Source of the DNA: an uncultured Dorea sp.
GTDB taxonomy: Bacteria > Bacillota > Clostridia > Lachnospirales > Lachnospiraceae
Assembly: GCA_910584095.1 (NCBI GenBank)
Contig: CAJTYU010000017.1
Coordinates: 5,749-69,748, forward strand
Direction of reading: 5' to 3'
DNA length: 64,000 nt
The notes under the pieces were generated by a model. The model did no database searches and was not told the DNA's origin. It was given only the letters and a program-made list of their open reading frames with translations. The translations under genes and the position numbers were made by a program. Below are positions 27,682 through 36,629 of the stretch, piece after piece (the first letter of the stretch is position 1; each line of letters opens with the position of its first letter).

Positions 27682-28995
27682 ATGAGTATGCCGGAATCAG
27701 TTTGGACAGACGGACAGAAACTTCCAAGATTTAAGAAACTTTATGGAAGCGTAAAAACAGATGTATTGGTGATTGGAGGAGGCTTATGCGGAATTTTGTG
27801 CGCGTATTTTCTGCGAAAGGAAGGCGTGGACTGTATTTTAGCTGAAGCTGCGTCTATTGGGAGCGGAATTACTTGCAACACAACCGCTAAGGTCACATCC
27901 CAGCACGGATTTATTTATGATAAGATGGTTAAGTCCCGTGGAAAGGAACTTGCGGCGGGATATCTTGAAGCTAATGAGGAGGCGCTGGAAGAATACCGGA
28001 AGCTTGCCAGAGTGATAGATTGTGATTTTGAAGAAAAGGATGCGTTTGTATATTCCTGTTCTGACAGGAAAAAGGCAGAGCGAGAGGTAAAAGCGGTCAA
28101 TTCTCTTGGATTTCCGGCAGATTTTATAGAAAATACCCCGCTTCCGTTTCCGGTGGAGAGCGCAGTCCGCTTCCCGAATCAGGCGCAGTTTCACCCATTG
28201 AAATTTTTGTCGGCTATTGCGGAGGGGCTTCCTGTGTATGAGCATACATTTATCCGTGGACTTGCGCCGCATAGAGCATACAGTGAGACCGGGGAGATTA
28301 GAGCGGATAAAATCATTGTAGCGACTCATTTTCCTTTTTTAAATAAGCATGGGAGTTATTTTTTGAAGCTGTATCAGCACCGTTCTTATGTTATAGCGCT
28401 GAAAGGGGCGCAGGATGTCCGGGGGATGTATGTGGATGAGGCGCAGGAAGGCTTGTCCTTCCGCAATTATCAGAATCTTCTTTTGATTGGCGGAGGAAGC
28501 CATCGGACCGGGAAAAACGGGGGAAATTGGCAGGAGCTTAGGAATTTTGCGAATCTGACGTATCCGAGGGCAGAGGAAGCTTATTCATGGGCGACACAGG
28601 ACTGCATGAGCCTAGACGGGATTCCTTATATCGGGCGATACTCCGCGCATACGCCGGATTTATATGTGGCGGCCGGTTTTAATAAATGGGGCATGACGTC
28701 GGCGATGGTTTCAGCTATGCTGCTGCGGGATATGGTGCTGGGGAGGGAGAACCCATGGAAGGAAGTATTTTCACCCAGCCGGAGTTTGTTAAAGCCGCAG
28801 CTTCTGATAAATGGGGCGGAAGCTTTTGTAAACTTGCTCGCGCCCACAAAGAAAAGGTGTCCCCATATGGGATGCGCGCTGAAATGGAACCCTCATGAGC
28901 ATACATGGGACTGTGCCTGTCATGGGTCTCGGTTTGATGCGGACGGAAGCCTGATTAACAATCCGGCGGTGGGAGATGCGAAGGTGTCTAGATGA
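27682..28995 (+). CDS. FAD-dependent oxidoreductase with C-terminal Rieske [2Fe-2S] domain
   Basis: 437-residue fusion. The N-terminus is a DAO-type FAD fold (VLVIGGGLCGILCAYFLRKEG); YRSYVIALKGAQ-like and GIPYIGRYSAHTPDLYVAAGFNKWGMT fit glycine-oxidase/DadA-like enzymes. The C-terminal ~60 residues are a Rieske domain with CPHMGCALKW and CACHGSRFDADGSL, the Cys-His/Cys-His pair binding a [2Fe-2S] cluster. Substrate is unknown. Two ATGs six bases apart are possible starts. It is followed 80 bases later by a LysR regulator in the same direction. Confidence 0.88.
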   Translation: MSMPESVWTDGQKLPRFKKLYGSVKTDVLVIGGGLCGILCAYFLRKEGVDCILAEAASIGSGITCNTTAKVTSQHGFIYDKMVKSRGKELAAGYLEANEEALEEYRKLARVIDCDFEEKDAFVYSCSDRKKAEREVKAVNSLGFPADFIENTPLPFPVESAVRFPNQAQFHPLKFLSAIAEGLPVYEHTFIRGLAPHRAYSETGEIRADKIIVATHFPFLNKHGSYFLKLYQHRSYVIALKGAQDVRGMYVDEAQEGLSFRNYQNLLLIGGGSHRTGKNGGNWQELRNFANLTYPRAEEAYSWATQDCMSLDGIPYIGRYSAHTPDLYVAAGFNKWGMTSAMVSAMLLRDMVLGRENPWKEVFSPSRSLLKPQLLINGAEAFVNLLAPTKKRCPHMGCALKWNPHEHTWDCACHGSRFDADGSLINNPAVGDAKVSR

Positions 28996-29078
28996 AAATT
29001 TCTAAAAATAATATTTCACAGGGGCTGGATTGTAGAGTATAATGATGGAATGGAAGTAAGAAGGGGATTTTTGAGGAT

Positions 29079-30032
29079 ATGATAAATCACTTGAATCTAG
29101 TCTATTTTATCACAGCGGCCAGAGAACTGAATTTCACAAGGGCCGCTGAGAAGCTTTATATCAGCCAGCAGGCGCTCAGCAATCATATTGCTTCTTTGGA
29201 GAGAGAGGTTGGGTTAACGCTGATTGAACGGAAGGCTCCCATGAGGCTGACCTTGGGCGGAGAAATTTTTTATAAATATGCGCTGCGGATGGAGGAAAGC
29301 TATCATGCGATGATGCAGGAGCTTTCTGATGTGAAGGATGAAAAGAGAGGGAAATTTTCAGTAGGGATTTCCCATACCAGAGGACGGCTGATCCTGCCGA
29401 AAGTATTACCGATATTGATGGAGTCTTATCCGATGGTTGAGGTGTGCGTGCTGGAGGGCAATACAAAAGAACTTGCGGAGGCGCTGGCAAAGGGAGATGT
29501 GGATATGACGGTAGGACCATGCCCGCAGGAGCGTCCGGAAATGGAATATATACGTCTTGTCTCCGAGGATATAGTGCTGGCGGTATCAGAGGAGCTTTTC
29601 TGCCGGTACAGCTGTGAGGAACAGAACAGGATGAGGAGAGAATTGTCAGAAACCGGAAAGATTACCAGTCTTAGAGAAATTCCGTTTCTGCTGAACAAGA
29701 AGGGAAATATATCAAGAGAGATCGCGGATGCTATATTTGAGGAGGAGGGAATGAAACCTCATACTCTGATCGAAACAGAGAACATAGAGACTTTGGGAGA
29801 AATGTGCGGCAGAGGAATCGGGGCGGCATTTTATCCGACCTCGCTGCTGCAGGAATTTATAGCAGAGGACGGGCTGGACAGGCTGAGGCTGTTTGGGCTT
29901 GATTATCCCTGTACTCACATGACTCTTTCTATTGCGTATCGGAAGAATCAGTATCTTACGTCGGCCATGAAGGAAATGATACGTATTGTTCAGGAGGTAA
30001 TTGTTTCGCTGGAAAATCATATTTCACAATAA
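29079..30032 (+). CDS. LysR-family transcriptional regulator
   Basis: 317 residues. The N-terminal winged helix is complete: HLNLVYFITAARELNFTRAAEKLYISQQALSNHIASLEREVGLTLIER. The rest is a LysR substrate-binding domain (GKFSVGISHTRGRLILPKVLPIL, DVDMTVGPCP). Its effector is not readable. It might control the FAD/Rieske gene upstream or the YitT gene downstream, but LysR proteins usually regulate a divergent neighbour and none is divergent here. Confidence 0.92.
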   Translation: MINHLNLVYFITAARELNFTRAAEKLYISQQALSNHIASLEREVGLTLIERKAPMRLTLGGEIFYKYALRMEESYHAMMQELSDVKDEKRGKFSVGISHTRGRLILPKVLPILMESYPMVEVCVLEGNTKELAEALAKGDVDMTVGPCPQERPEMEYIRLVSEDIVLAVSEELFCRYSCEEQNRMRRELSETGKITSLREIPFLLNKKGNISREIADAIFEEEGMKPHTLIETENIETLGEMCGRGIGAAFYPTSLLQEFIAEDGLDRLRLFGLDYPCTHMTLSIAYRKNQYLTSAMKEMIRIVQEVIVSLENHISQ

Positions 30033-30094
30033 AAAGGTTGTGGAGATGACCAGAAGAAAACTGTTTCACATTGTGCCTGAGGTGTATTACCTTG

Positions 30095-30111
30095 ATAGTA
30101 GAACCTACTAT
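30095..30111. promoter_or_regulatory. Short palindrome before the YitT gene
   Basis: Perfect inverted repeat ATAGTAG-AAC-CTACTAT, 25 bases before the YitT start. Its position suits an operator; no regulator can be assigned. Confidence 0.35.
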
Positions 30112-30135
30112 TAAAAATATGGAGACAGGACAAAG

Positions 30136-30996
30136 ATGAAGAAGAAATTTACAAAAGCAGGAATTGTTGATTACAGTGTTATTACACTGGCAGTTATTTT
30201 AATGGATATTGGAATCTATGTATTCAAATTTCCCAATCATTTTTCTTTTGGAGGAGTATCCGGACTTGCGGTTGTCCTGAACCAGATGCTTGGATTTTCC
30301 GCCTCTCAGATTAATCTGGTTATCAACGTAGGGCTGCTGATATTTGGATTCGCCGTATTGGGGAGGGGATTTGGGATTAAGACGGCCTATGCAGTAATTC
30401 TGTCGTCGCTGATTCTGGAAGTGATGGAAAAGACTACGCCGATTCCGTCGCCTCTTACGAACCAGCCGGTGCTGGAACTGGTCTATGCAATCGCTCTTCC
30501 GGCTGTAGCTTCCGGAATGCTGTTTTATGTGGATGCGTCAGGCGGAGGAACAGATATTATTGCGATGGTATTAAAAAAATATACGACGATAGATATTGGA
30601 ACAGCGCTTCTGTTTACAGATGCTGCGATTGTCTGTTTGTCTTTTGCGGCTTTTGATACGAGAACCGGGTTATTTTCCGTCTGCGGGCTGGCTGCCAAAT
30701 CGATTTTCGTGGACAGGACTATGGAACAGATGCGGCTTTGCAAATATTTTACGATTATCTGCAGCAACCCAGAGCCGATTTGCGACTATATAAGGGATGT
30801 ACTGAAGCGGAGCGCTACTCTTTACAATGCGCAGGGAGGGTATACCCATGAGAATAAGACGGTAATTTTGTGCGCTTTGAACCGGAAGCAGGCAGTTCTC
30901 CTGCAGAGGTATATCCGCAGGGAGGATTCCGATGCTTTTATTATGGTTACGAAGAGCAGCGAGACGATTGGGAAGGGGTTCCGAGTGAGCGTATGA
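30136..30996 (+). CDS. YitT family membrane protein (DUF161 + DUF2179)
   Basis: 286-residue protein. About five transmembrane helices occupy the first 180 residues, with FKFPNHFSFGGVSGLAVVLNQMLG near the start and YVDASGGGTDIIAMVLKKYT. A cytoplasmic DUF2179 domain follows (LKRSATLYNAQGGYTHENKTVILCALNRKQAVLLQRYIRREDSDAFIMVT). The family is common in Firmicutes, and its transport substrate is not established. GGAGACAGGACAAAG precedes the ATG. The two-component genes that follow start about 30 bases on. Confidence 0.9.
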   Translation: MKKKFTKAGIVDYSVITLAVILMDIGIYVFKFPNHFSFGGVSGLAVVLNQMLGFSASQINLVINVGLLIFGFAVLGRGFGIKTAYAVILSSLILEVMEKTTPIPSPLTNQPVLELVYAIALPAVASGMLFYVDASGGGTDIIAMVLKKYTTIDIGTALLFTDAAIVCLSFAAFDTRTGLFSVCGLAAKSIFVDRTMEQMRLCKYFTIICSNPEPICDYIRDVLKRSATLYNAQGGYTHENKTVILCALNRKQAVLLQRYIRREDSDAFIMVTKSSETIGKGFRVSV

Positions 30997-31024
30997 CGGA
31001 AGAGAAAAGCAGGAGAAGGTAAGA

Positions 31025-31693
31025 ATGCACATATTTGTAGTAGAGGATGAACCGGTTATTCGGAGAGAACTTAAGATATTATTGGAGAATGCCCTGTATC
31101 AGGTGACTGCGCCTGAGAGCTTTGATGAAGTGCCAAATCAGGTGCAGCAGGTTAGACCGGATCTTGTGCTTTTGGATGTGAACCTGCCGGGGGCGTCCGG
31201 TTTTGATATCTGTACCCGGCTCCGCGCACAGATGGAGGTTCCGGTGATATTCCTTACCAGCAGGACGGATGCCATGGATGAGCTGACAGGTATCTTAAAG
31301 GGCGGGGACGATTATATTACTAAGCCTTATCAGGCTCCCTTGCTTCTTGCAAGGATTGGAGCAGTGCTGAAGCGGACGGCGGGCATAAAAGAAAAGGAAG
31401 CTGTCAGGCTGTCTCACAAGGGAGCGGTGCTGGATATTTCCAGCTGCAGCCTATTCGTTCAGGGACAGGATATAGGACTTACAAAGAATGAGATGAAGCT
31501 TCTTCATCTCTTATTCTTGCGCGCCGGAGAATTTGTTCCAAGAATGGATTTGATTGAGTATCTGTGGGAAAATCAGATTTTCATTGATGATAATACGCTG
31601 AGTGTGCACGTAGCCAGAATCCGTGAAAAGATGAGGACGATAGGCGTTTGGGATTTTATTGAGACGAAGAGAGGGATGGGGTACCGAGTATGA
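31025..31693 (+). CDS. Response regulator, BceR-like
   Basis: 222-residue OmpR-family regulator. The receiver has VVEDEPVIRRELKILLENALY, the phospho-Asp in LVLLDVNLPGASGFD, and GGDDYITKPYQAPLLLARIGAVLKR. The winged helix is LTKNEMKLLHLLFLRAGEFVPR with LSVHVARIREKMRTIG. The overall form matches regulators of Bce-type peptide-antibiotic detoxification modules. The stop overlaps the kinase start by four bases. Confidence 0.92.
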   Translation: MHIFVVEDEPVIRRELKILLENALYQVTAPESFDEVPNQVQQVRPDLVLLDVNLPGASGFDICTRLRAQMEVPVIFLTSRTDAMDELTGILKGGDDYITKPYQAPLLLARIGAVLKRTAGIKEKEAVRLSHKGAVLDISSCSLFVQGQDIGLTKNEMKLLHLLFLRAGEFVPRMDLIEYLWENQIFIDDNTLSVHVARIREKMRTIGVWDFIETKRGMGYRV

Positions 31694-32727
31694 CAGTAAA
31701 GAATTTTCTAAAGGATAAGTGCCTTCTGTTGATACTCCATGGGGTATGTATGTGCCTGCTGGGAGCATTCCTTAGATTAACAGGTTACGAAGCAGCCAAT
31801 ACCGGACTCATTTTGATTTTTTGGACGCTGATTCTTCTTGTGTGGCTGGGAACAGTTTATATCCAGAGAAAGATATTTTTTTTGGAGGCCGGGCAGATAT
31901 TGGAAAAGATAGACCAGAGATATCTTTTGGGTGAACTGCTGCCGGATTCTTTCCGGCTGGAGGATAAGCTGTACAGGGATATGATCTGCTGCTCTAACAA
32001 ATCGGTTATTGAGAGAATACGTCAGATTGAGGAAGAGCAGAGGGATTATAAGGAGTATATCGAGAGCTGGGTTCATGAGGCCAAGGCTCCGATTACCAGT
32101 ATTTCGCTGGTTTGTGAAAACGGACGCAGGCGCTGGGGGAAAGAGGAGACTGCGGAGGCGGGAAGGGCCTTCAGGACGGCGGGCCTTGAGAACCAGAGAT
32201 TGGAGAATTATGTGGATATGGTTCTTTATTATGCCAGATCGGAGGAGGTATATAAGGATTATCTGATACAGGAGACAAATCTTCAGGAGGTGGCGTATGA
32301 GGTGCTGGAGAAGAACCGTCTGCTGCTGATTCAGAATCAGGTAAGCGCTGAGGCGTCGGCAGAGGAGTGGGTGTATACAGACCGGAAATGGATTGCATTT
32401 ATTTTGAACCAATTGCTTCTAAACAGTGTGAAATACCGAAGTGAGCGGCCGGTATTCCGTATTTATGCGCAGAAAGGGAAAAATGGAGTAACACTGACGC
32501 TGGAGGACAACGGCACGGGCATCCGGCAGGAGGAGCTTTCGCGTATTTTTGAAAAGGGATTTACCGGGAGCAACGGCAGGAATCACGAGCGGGCTACCGG
32601 AATGGGGCTGTATCTGTGCCGGAAGCTGTGCGGCAGGCTTGGGATTGGAATCAGGGCGGAATCAGAATATGGAAGAGGAACAAAGATATTTCTGGAATTT
32701 CCGATCAGCAATTATATAAACAGGTGA
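31690..32727 (+). CDS. Intramembrane-sensing histidine kinase, BceS-like
   Basis: 345-residue kinase. The two N-terminal transmembrane helices (about residues 10-30 and 36-58) are joined by only a few residues, so there is no extracellular sensor. This is characteristic of BceS kinases, which sense through their ABC partner. The phospho-His is in ESWVHEAKAPITSISLV. Catalytic boxes are NQLLLNSVKYRS (N), LEDNGTGIRQEELSRIFEKGFTG (G1/F) and ATGMGLYLCRKLCGRLG (G2). It precedes the ATPase/permease pair and should activate it. Confidence 0.93.
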   Translation: MTVKNFLKDKCLLLILHGVCMCLLGAFLRLTGYEAANTGLILIFWTLILLVWLGTVYIQRKIFFLEAGQILEKIDQRYLLGELLPDSFRLEDKLYRDMICCSNKSVIERIRQIEEEQRDYKEYIESWVHEAKAPITSISLVCENGRRRWGKEETAEAGRAFRTAGLENQRLENYVDMVLYYARSEEVYKDYLIQETNLQEVAYEVLEKNRLLLIQNQVSAEASAEEWVYTDRKWIAFILNQLLLNSVKYRSERPVFRIYAQKGKNGVTLTLEDNGTGIRQEELSRIFEKGFTGSNGRNHERATGMGLYLCRKLCGRLGIGIRAESEYGRGTKIFLEFPISNYINR

Positions 32728-32732
32728 GTCAG

Positions 32733-32774
32733 AGATTGAAGTTATCTTAAGAAAATGTAAGATAACTTCAATCT
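32733..32774. promoter_or_regulatory. Perfect 17-bp inverted repeat before the Bce-like ABC genes
   Basis: Two 17-base arms with an 8-base loop (AGAAAATG); the inner part reads GTTATCTTA and TAAGATAAC. It lies 78 bases before the ATPase gene and just after the kinase. It may be the response-regulator operator or a hairpin that limits read-through; the following TATCTTTATAC is too mixed for a strong terminator. Confidence 0.5.
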
Positions 32775-32852
32775 ATCTTTATACAAAGAGACGGGCGGGA
32801 GCGGTAGAATTAAAGCGTGATAAAAGATTCTGCAGGTTAGGAGTGATTTTTA

Positions 32853-33620
32853 ATGAATGGCTATATCCGTGTTTGCGATGTAGAAAAATACTATGGGAAC
32901 AAATCAAATGTGACGAAAGCGGTGGACCGGGTCAGTTTTAATGTGGAGAAGGGGGAATTTGTGGGTGTAATGGGAGCTTCCGGATCCGGTAAGACGACGC
33001 TTCTTAATATGATTGCTACTATTGACCGGGTGACAGCGGGGCATATTTATTATGAAAATACAGATATTACCGAGTTGTCGGAGGATGCGCTTTCTGAGTT
33101 CCGCAAAAAGAATCTGGGATTTGTGTTTCAGGAGTATAATCTTTTGGATACCTTGACTATTGAAGAAAATGTTATTCTTGCTCTGACCCTTCAGGGAGGG
33201 AAGAAACGGCAGATTCAGGAAGAATGTGAGAAAATCCTGAGGCTTCTTGGGATTGCAGATATCAGGGAGAAATTTCCTTATCAGGTATCCGGCGGGCAGA
33301 AGCAGCGGTGTGCATGCGCAAGAGCTCTGGTGAACCATCCGAGGCTTCTTCTGGCGGACGAGCCGACTGGGGCGTTGGACTCCCGTTCGGCGCAGACTCT
33401 GCTTGAGACCTTTGCAGATCTGAATCAGGCTATGGGCGCTACGATCTTGATGGTGACTCACGATGCGTTTTCTTCAAGCTACTGCAGCCGGATTCTTTTT
33501 TTGAAGGATGGGAAGATTTTTCATGAACTTGTGAGGGGAAAGAAAGAGAGAAAGGTATTTCTTCAGGAAATTTTGGATGTATTATCTCTGACGGGAGGTG
33601 AGCTTTCCAATGATCGGTAA
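32853..33620 (+). CDS. Peptide-antibiotic ABC transporter ATPase, BceA-like
   Basis: 255-residue ATPase of the MacB/LolD/BceA type. Walker A is GASGSGKTTLLNMIA, the Q loop is LGFVFQEYNLLDTLT, the signature is YQVSGGQKQRCACARAL, and Walker B is LLLADEPTGALDSRS. The GALDSR wording is typical of FtsX-type partners. Together with the following permease it forms a Bce module that both senses and relieves bacitracin-like or lantibiotic peptides bound to lipid II cycle intermediates. Confidence 0.94.
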   Translation: MNGYIRVCDVEKYYGNKSNVTKAVDRVSFNVEKGEFVGVMGASGSGKTTLLNMIATIDRVTAGHIYYENTDITELSEDALSEFRKKNLGFVFQEYNLLDTLTIEENVILALTLQGGKKRQIQEECEKILRLLGIADIREKFPYQVSGGQKQRCACARALVNHPRLLLADEPTGALDSRSAQTLLETFADLNQAMGATILMVTHDAFSSSYCSRILFLKDGKIFHELVRGKKERKVFLQEILDVLSLTGGELSNDR

Positions 33621-35691
33621 ACTTGCTTTTCGGAATATGAAGCGCTCCGCAAAGGATTATCTGGTCTATATGCTTACGATGACGGTGATTGCTGCGCTGA
33701 TGTATGCGTTTAACAGCCTGATCTTCCAGAACGATATGAATGAATATTTTGAGGTGGAGTCCTTGATGGAGGTGATGATCGGGCTTGCAACCTTTTTTAT
33801 AGTGTTGATCGTCGCATGGCTGATCAATTATATGGTTCGGTTTATGCTGGAAAAGCGGAGCAGTGAATTTGGCATTTATCTGCTGCTTGGCATGAAAAAG
33901 AAAATGGTGTACAAAATTTATATGAGGGAAAATGTTCTGCTTGGCAGCGTTTCTTTTCTAATGGGCATTCTCTTTGGAATCCTTCTCAGGGAGGAGCTTC
34001 TGGTAATTATGTTCTCTATGATAAGGATGGAATATCATTTTGATATTTCTTTTAATAAATGGACTATATTGACGACGATGCTCTGTTACGCAGGCTGTTA
34101 TCTGCTGGCGCTGTTCCGGTGCAGATGGAAATTTAAGAAAATGAATATTCATGACCTGATGGATGCAAAACGGAGGAATGAAGAGATCAAAGAAAGAGGA
34201 GAGGGATTAAAGAGACTTTTCCTGCCGGTATCTATTCTGTTTATCTTTGCATTCTGGACAATGTTCTCCATGCTGTCTAACGCAGGAGAAATAGCGCTGT
34301 TTCTGATTGGGCTGGTACTTACCATTTATCTTTTTTATATAGGAATCTCAGCGTGGATTATTTGTTATGTAAGGAAGAAGGGAAAAGGGATTTATAAGGG
34401 ACAGAATTTGTTTCTGCTGCGGCAGTTCGCTTCCAAGGTAAGGACAATGCAGTTTACCATGGGAACACTGACGTCCCTGTTTACAATTGCTCTTATGGGC
34501 GCTTCTGTTGCGCTGATGTTCAGCGATTACGAAAACACGGTATTGGAGGAAAAATTTCCTTTTGACGTTCAGGTATACGGCAGTTCTCCGGAAGATGATT
34601 TTGAAGATGAATTGGAAGTGCTGCAGGGAAATACGGATATTCATAAGCATTATATTTACCGTATCTATACAGATTATGAAAATCAGGTGAATACATGGAT
34701 GCTTACGCATTTGCAGGAATGGGGAACCATGTACCAGAAGGAGGACGGAAGCCCGGATATGAAGAAGATTGAGAAAATGCTGAAAGAGGAGGGAGTCTAT
34801 TGTACCAGCGATACCTATATGGGTATAACGGATTACAATCATCTGCGTGATATGCTTGGGTACAAAAGGGCAGTAATGAATGAGGGGGAATATCTGGTGC
34901 ATATTAAGCCGAGACTGTATGAGGAAGCGCAGGAAATCGGGGAGGATTTAAGGATTGCGGACGCATTGGGAAACGGGTATCTTTCCTGTGCGGGCGTTTG
35001 CGGAGAGCCGTTTTCTCAGGACGGCCATAACGGAGGCGATTATATTGTCGTGGTGCCGGATAGGGTCTTAAATCGGATGAAGCCCTATTATTCGGAACTG
35101 GCGGCCGATATAAAAGGAGACGCGCCGCCAGACCTTGGCAGGAAGCTGGATAGATTGACGAATGATGATGAACTGGACTTTGCAGACCGAACGATGCCAG
35201 AGTTAGAGGGCAATAGCTGCTGCGGTTCAGACAATATTATTTCTTATGCGGCAGTTAATCTGGTGAGGGATAACCTGATTCCGGAAGTAAAGTTTATGCT
35301 GGCTTCTCTTATTATTCCGCTGTTTTACATTGGTTTGGTATTTGTATGCGTGGCTGTAACGGTTCTGTCAGTGCAGCAGTTATCTGATTCCGCCAAGTAT
35401 AAATTCCGGTATGACGTACTGGCAAAGCTGGGATTGGAACGGGCGCAGATTCACAGCCTGATAAGGAAACAGCTTGGTGCATACTATCTGTGTCCGGCGG
35501 CGCTGGCTATTGTTATCAGTGGGAAAATGATATTGTCTATGAGCGAAGGGTTTGTGGCTATGACAGGGGTTCCGGCAGCGAAAGGATTATTTTTTGCAAA
35601 GAGTATCGCGCTGTTCTTTGGAATTTATGTGGTATACTTTGCGGTTACTTATGTTGGATTTATAAGAAATGTAGATGAGAAAAGACGCTGA
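33610..35691 (+). CDS. FtsX-type ABC permease, BceB-like
   Basis: 693-residue permease. An N-terminal helix is followed by FIVLIVAWLINYMVRFMLEKRSSEFGIYLLLGMKK, the typical BceB FGxYLLLGM motif. Further helices follow to about residue 310, then a large extracellular domain of about 220 residues (roughly 320-540) and three C-terminal helices. That long loop between helices 7 and 8 defines BceB-type permeases and binds the peptide target. A GTG 12 bases earlier overlaps the GGGAGG ribosome site, so ATG is chosen; the gene overlaps the ATPase gene by 11 bases. Confidence 0.93.
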   Translation: MIGKLAFRNMKRSAKDYLVYMLTMTVIAALMYAFNSLIFQNDMNEYFEVESLMEVMIGLATFFIVLIVAWLINYMVRFMLEKRSSEFGIYLLLGMKKKMVYKIYMRENVLLGSVSFLMGILFGILLREELLVIMFSMIRMEYHFDISFNKWTILTTMLCYAGCYLLALFRCRWKFKKMNIHDLMDAKRRNEEIKERGEGLKRLFLPVSILFIFAFWTMFSMLSNAGEIALFLIGLVLTIYLFYIGISAWIICYVRKKGKGIYKGQNLFLLRQFASKVRTMQFTMGTLTSLFTIALMGASVALMFSDYENTVLEEKFPFDVQVYGSSPEDDFEDELEVLQGNTDIHKHYIYRIYTDYENQVNTWMLTHLQEWGTMYQKEDGSPDMKKIEKMLKEEGVYCTSDTYMGITDYNHLRDMLGYKRAVMNEGEYLVHIKPRLYEEAQEIGEDLRIADALGNGYLSCAGVCGEPFSQDGHNGGDYIVVVPDRVLNRMKPYYSELAADIKGDAPPDLGRKLDRLTNDDELDFADRTMPELEGNSCCGSDNIISYAAVNLVRDNLIPEVKFMLASLIIPLFYIGLVFVCVAVTVLSVQQLSDSAKYKFRYDVLAKLGLERAQIHSLIRKQLGAYYLCPAALAIVISGKMILSMSEGFVAMTGVPAAKGLFFAKSIALFFGIYVVYFAVTYVGFIRNVDEKRR

Positions 35692-35764
35692 CGCCCATAT
35701 TACAATCTAAGTGTGTAGAAATATATATGGAAACATGTTACAATAAAGTCTACGGTATAACAGC

Positions 35765-35805
35765 GGGCCATGGGTATTTGTTTATTTATGGCCGATTATT
35801 TTTGA
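35765..35805 (+). terminator. Terminator after the Bce-like operon
   Basis: Six-to-seven-pair stem GGCCAT/ATGGCC with a 16-base loop, followed by GATTATTTTTG. It lies just upstream of the aldolase gene's ribosome site. Confidence 0.5.
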
Positions 35806-35821
35806 TTAGGGAAGTGATAAA

Positions 35822-36499
35822 ATGAGGTTATTAATTGACGACGCAGATATGGGGGAGATCAGAAGGCTGTATGATCTGTATCCCATTGACGGGGTGACAA
35901 CGAATCCGTCGATTCTGGCGAAGACCGGAAGGAACCCCTATGAGGTTCTAAAAGAGATCCGTGGATTTATCGGAAAGGAAGCTGACCTGCATGTACAGGC
36001 AATTGCGAGAGATGCGGAAGGGATGGTTAAGGATGCCTATGCGATTGTTCAGGCGCTGGGCGAGGCAACTTTTGTGAAGATTCCATGTATTCCGCAGGGA
36101 TTTAAGGCGATGAAGCTTCTGAAAAAGGATGGAATCCGCACGACGGGAACGGCGGTCTATACGCCAATGCAGGCCTATCTGGCGGCAAAAAGCGGCGCGT
36201 CCTATGCGGCTCCGTATATTAACCGGATTGATGATATGGGATACGACGGCATTCATGTGGCGAAAGAGATTCAGGATATCTTTGAGGTGAATAAGCTTGA
36301 TACGATGGTTCTTGCGGCGAGTTTTAAGAATTCCCAGCAGGTGCTGGAGCTGTGCAAATACGGTGTGGGAGGCGTAACGGCCGCGCCTGCCGTTATGGAT
36401 AAATTCGTTAATAACGCAGCGATTACAGCGGCGGTAGATGTATTTGTCAAGGATTTTGAGAAGCTGGCCGGGGAAGGTGTTTCTATGGCCGAACTGTAA
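35822..36499 (+). CDS. Transaldolase/fructose-6-phosphate aldolase family protein
   Basis: 225-residue TIM-barrel class I aldolase. Marks are DGVTTNPSILAK, the Schiff-base lysine in ATFVKIPCIPQGFKAMK, GIRTTGTAVYTPMQAYLAAKSGASYAAPYINRIDD, and VLAASFKNSQQVLELCKYG. At this length it belongs to the short transaldolase/FSA group, which either moves dihydroxyacetone units between sugar phosphates or reversibly cleaves fructose 6-phosphate. Sequence by eye does not separate the two. Encoded alone; the copper operon promoter begins 10 bases after its stop. Confidence 0.88.
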   Translation: MRLLIDDADMGEIRRLYDLYPIDGVTTNPSILAKTGRNPYEVLKEIRGFIGKEADLHVQAIARDAEGMVKDAYAIVQALGEATFVKIPCIPQGFKAMKLLKKDGIRTTGTAVYTPMQAYLAAKSGASYAAPYINRIDDMGYDGIHVAKEIQDIFEVNKLDTMVLAASFKNSQQVLELCKYGVGGVTAAPAVMDKFVNNAAITAAVDVFVKDFEKLAGEGVSMAEL

Positions 36500-36508
36500 A
36501 AAAAGCAG

Positions 36509-36562
36509 TTGACAAATACCCCCAATAGGTATATAGTATTTATATACCTATTGGGGGTATTT
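36509..36562 (+). promoter_or_regulatory. Copper-responsive promoter with perfect palindromic CsoR operator
   Basis: Promoter TTGACA, 17 bases, TATAGT. A perfect 22-bp inverted repeat (arms 36514-36535 and 36541-36562, loop GTATT) covers the spacer and start region. Each arm contains a smaller palindrome of the CsoR type (ATACC...GGTAT): 36516-36532 and 36544-36560. This gives two operator-like sites in inverted order. The right arm ends in TTTTTG, so the same DNA could also fold as a terminator for the aldolase gene. Confidence 0.8.
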
Positions 36563-36629
36563 TTGTTTGCGGAAGGGTATTTGATATTAGCGGAGGTATA
36601 ATCCTAAAAGATAAGGAGAGTTTATAATT

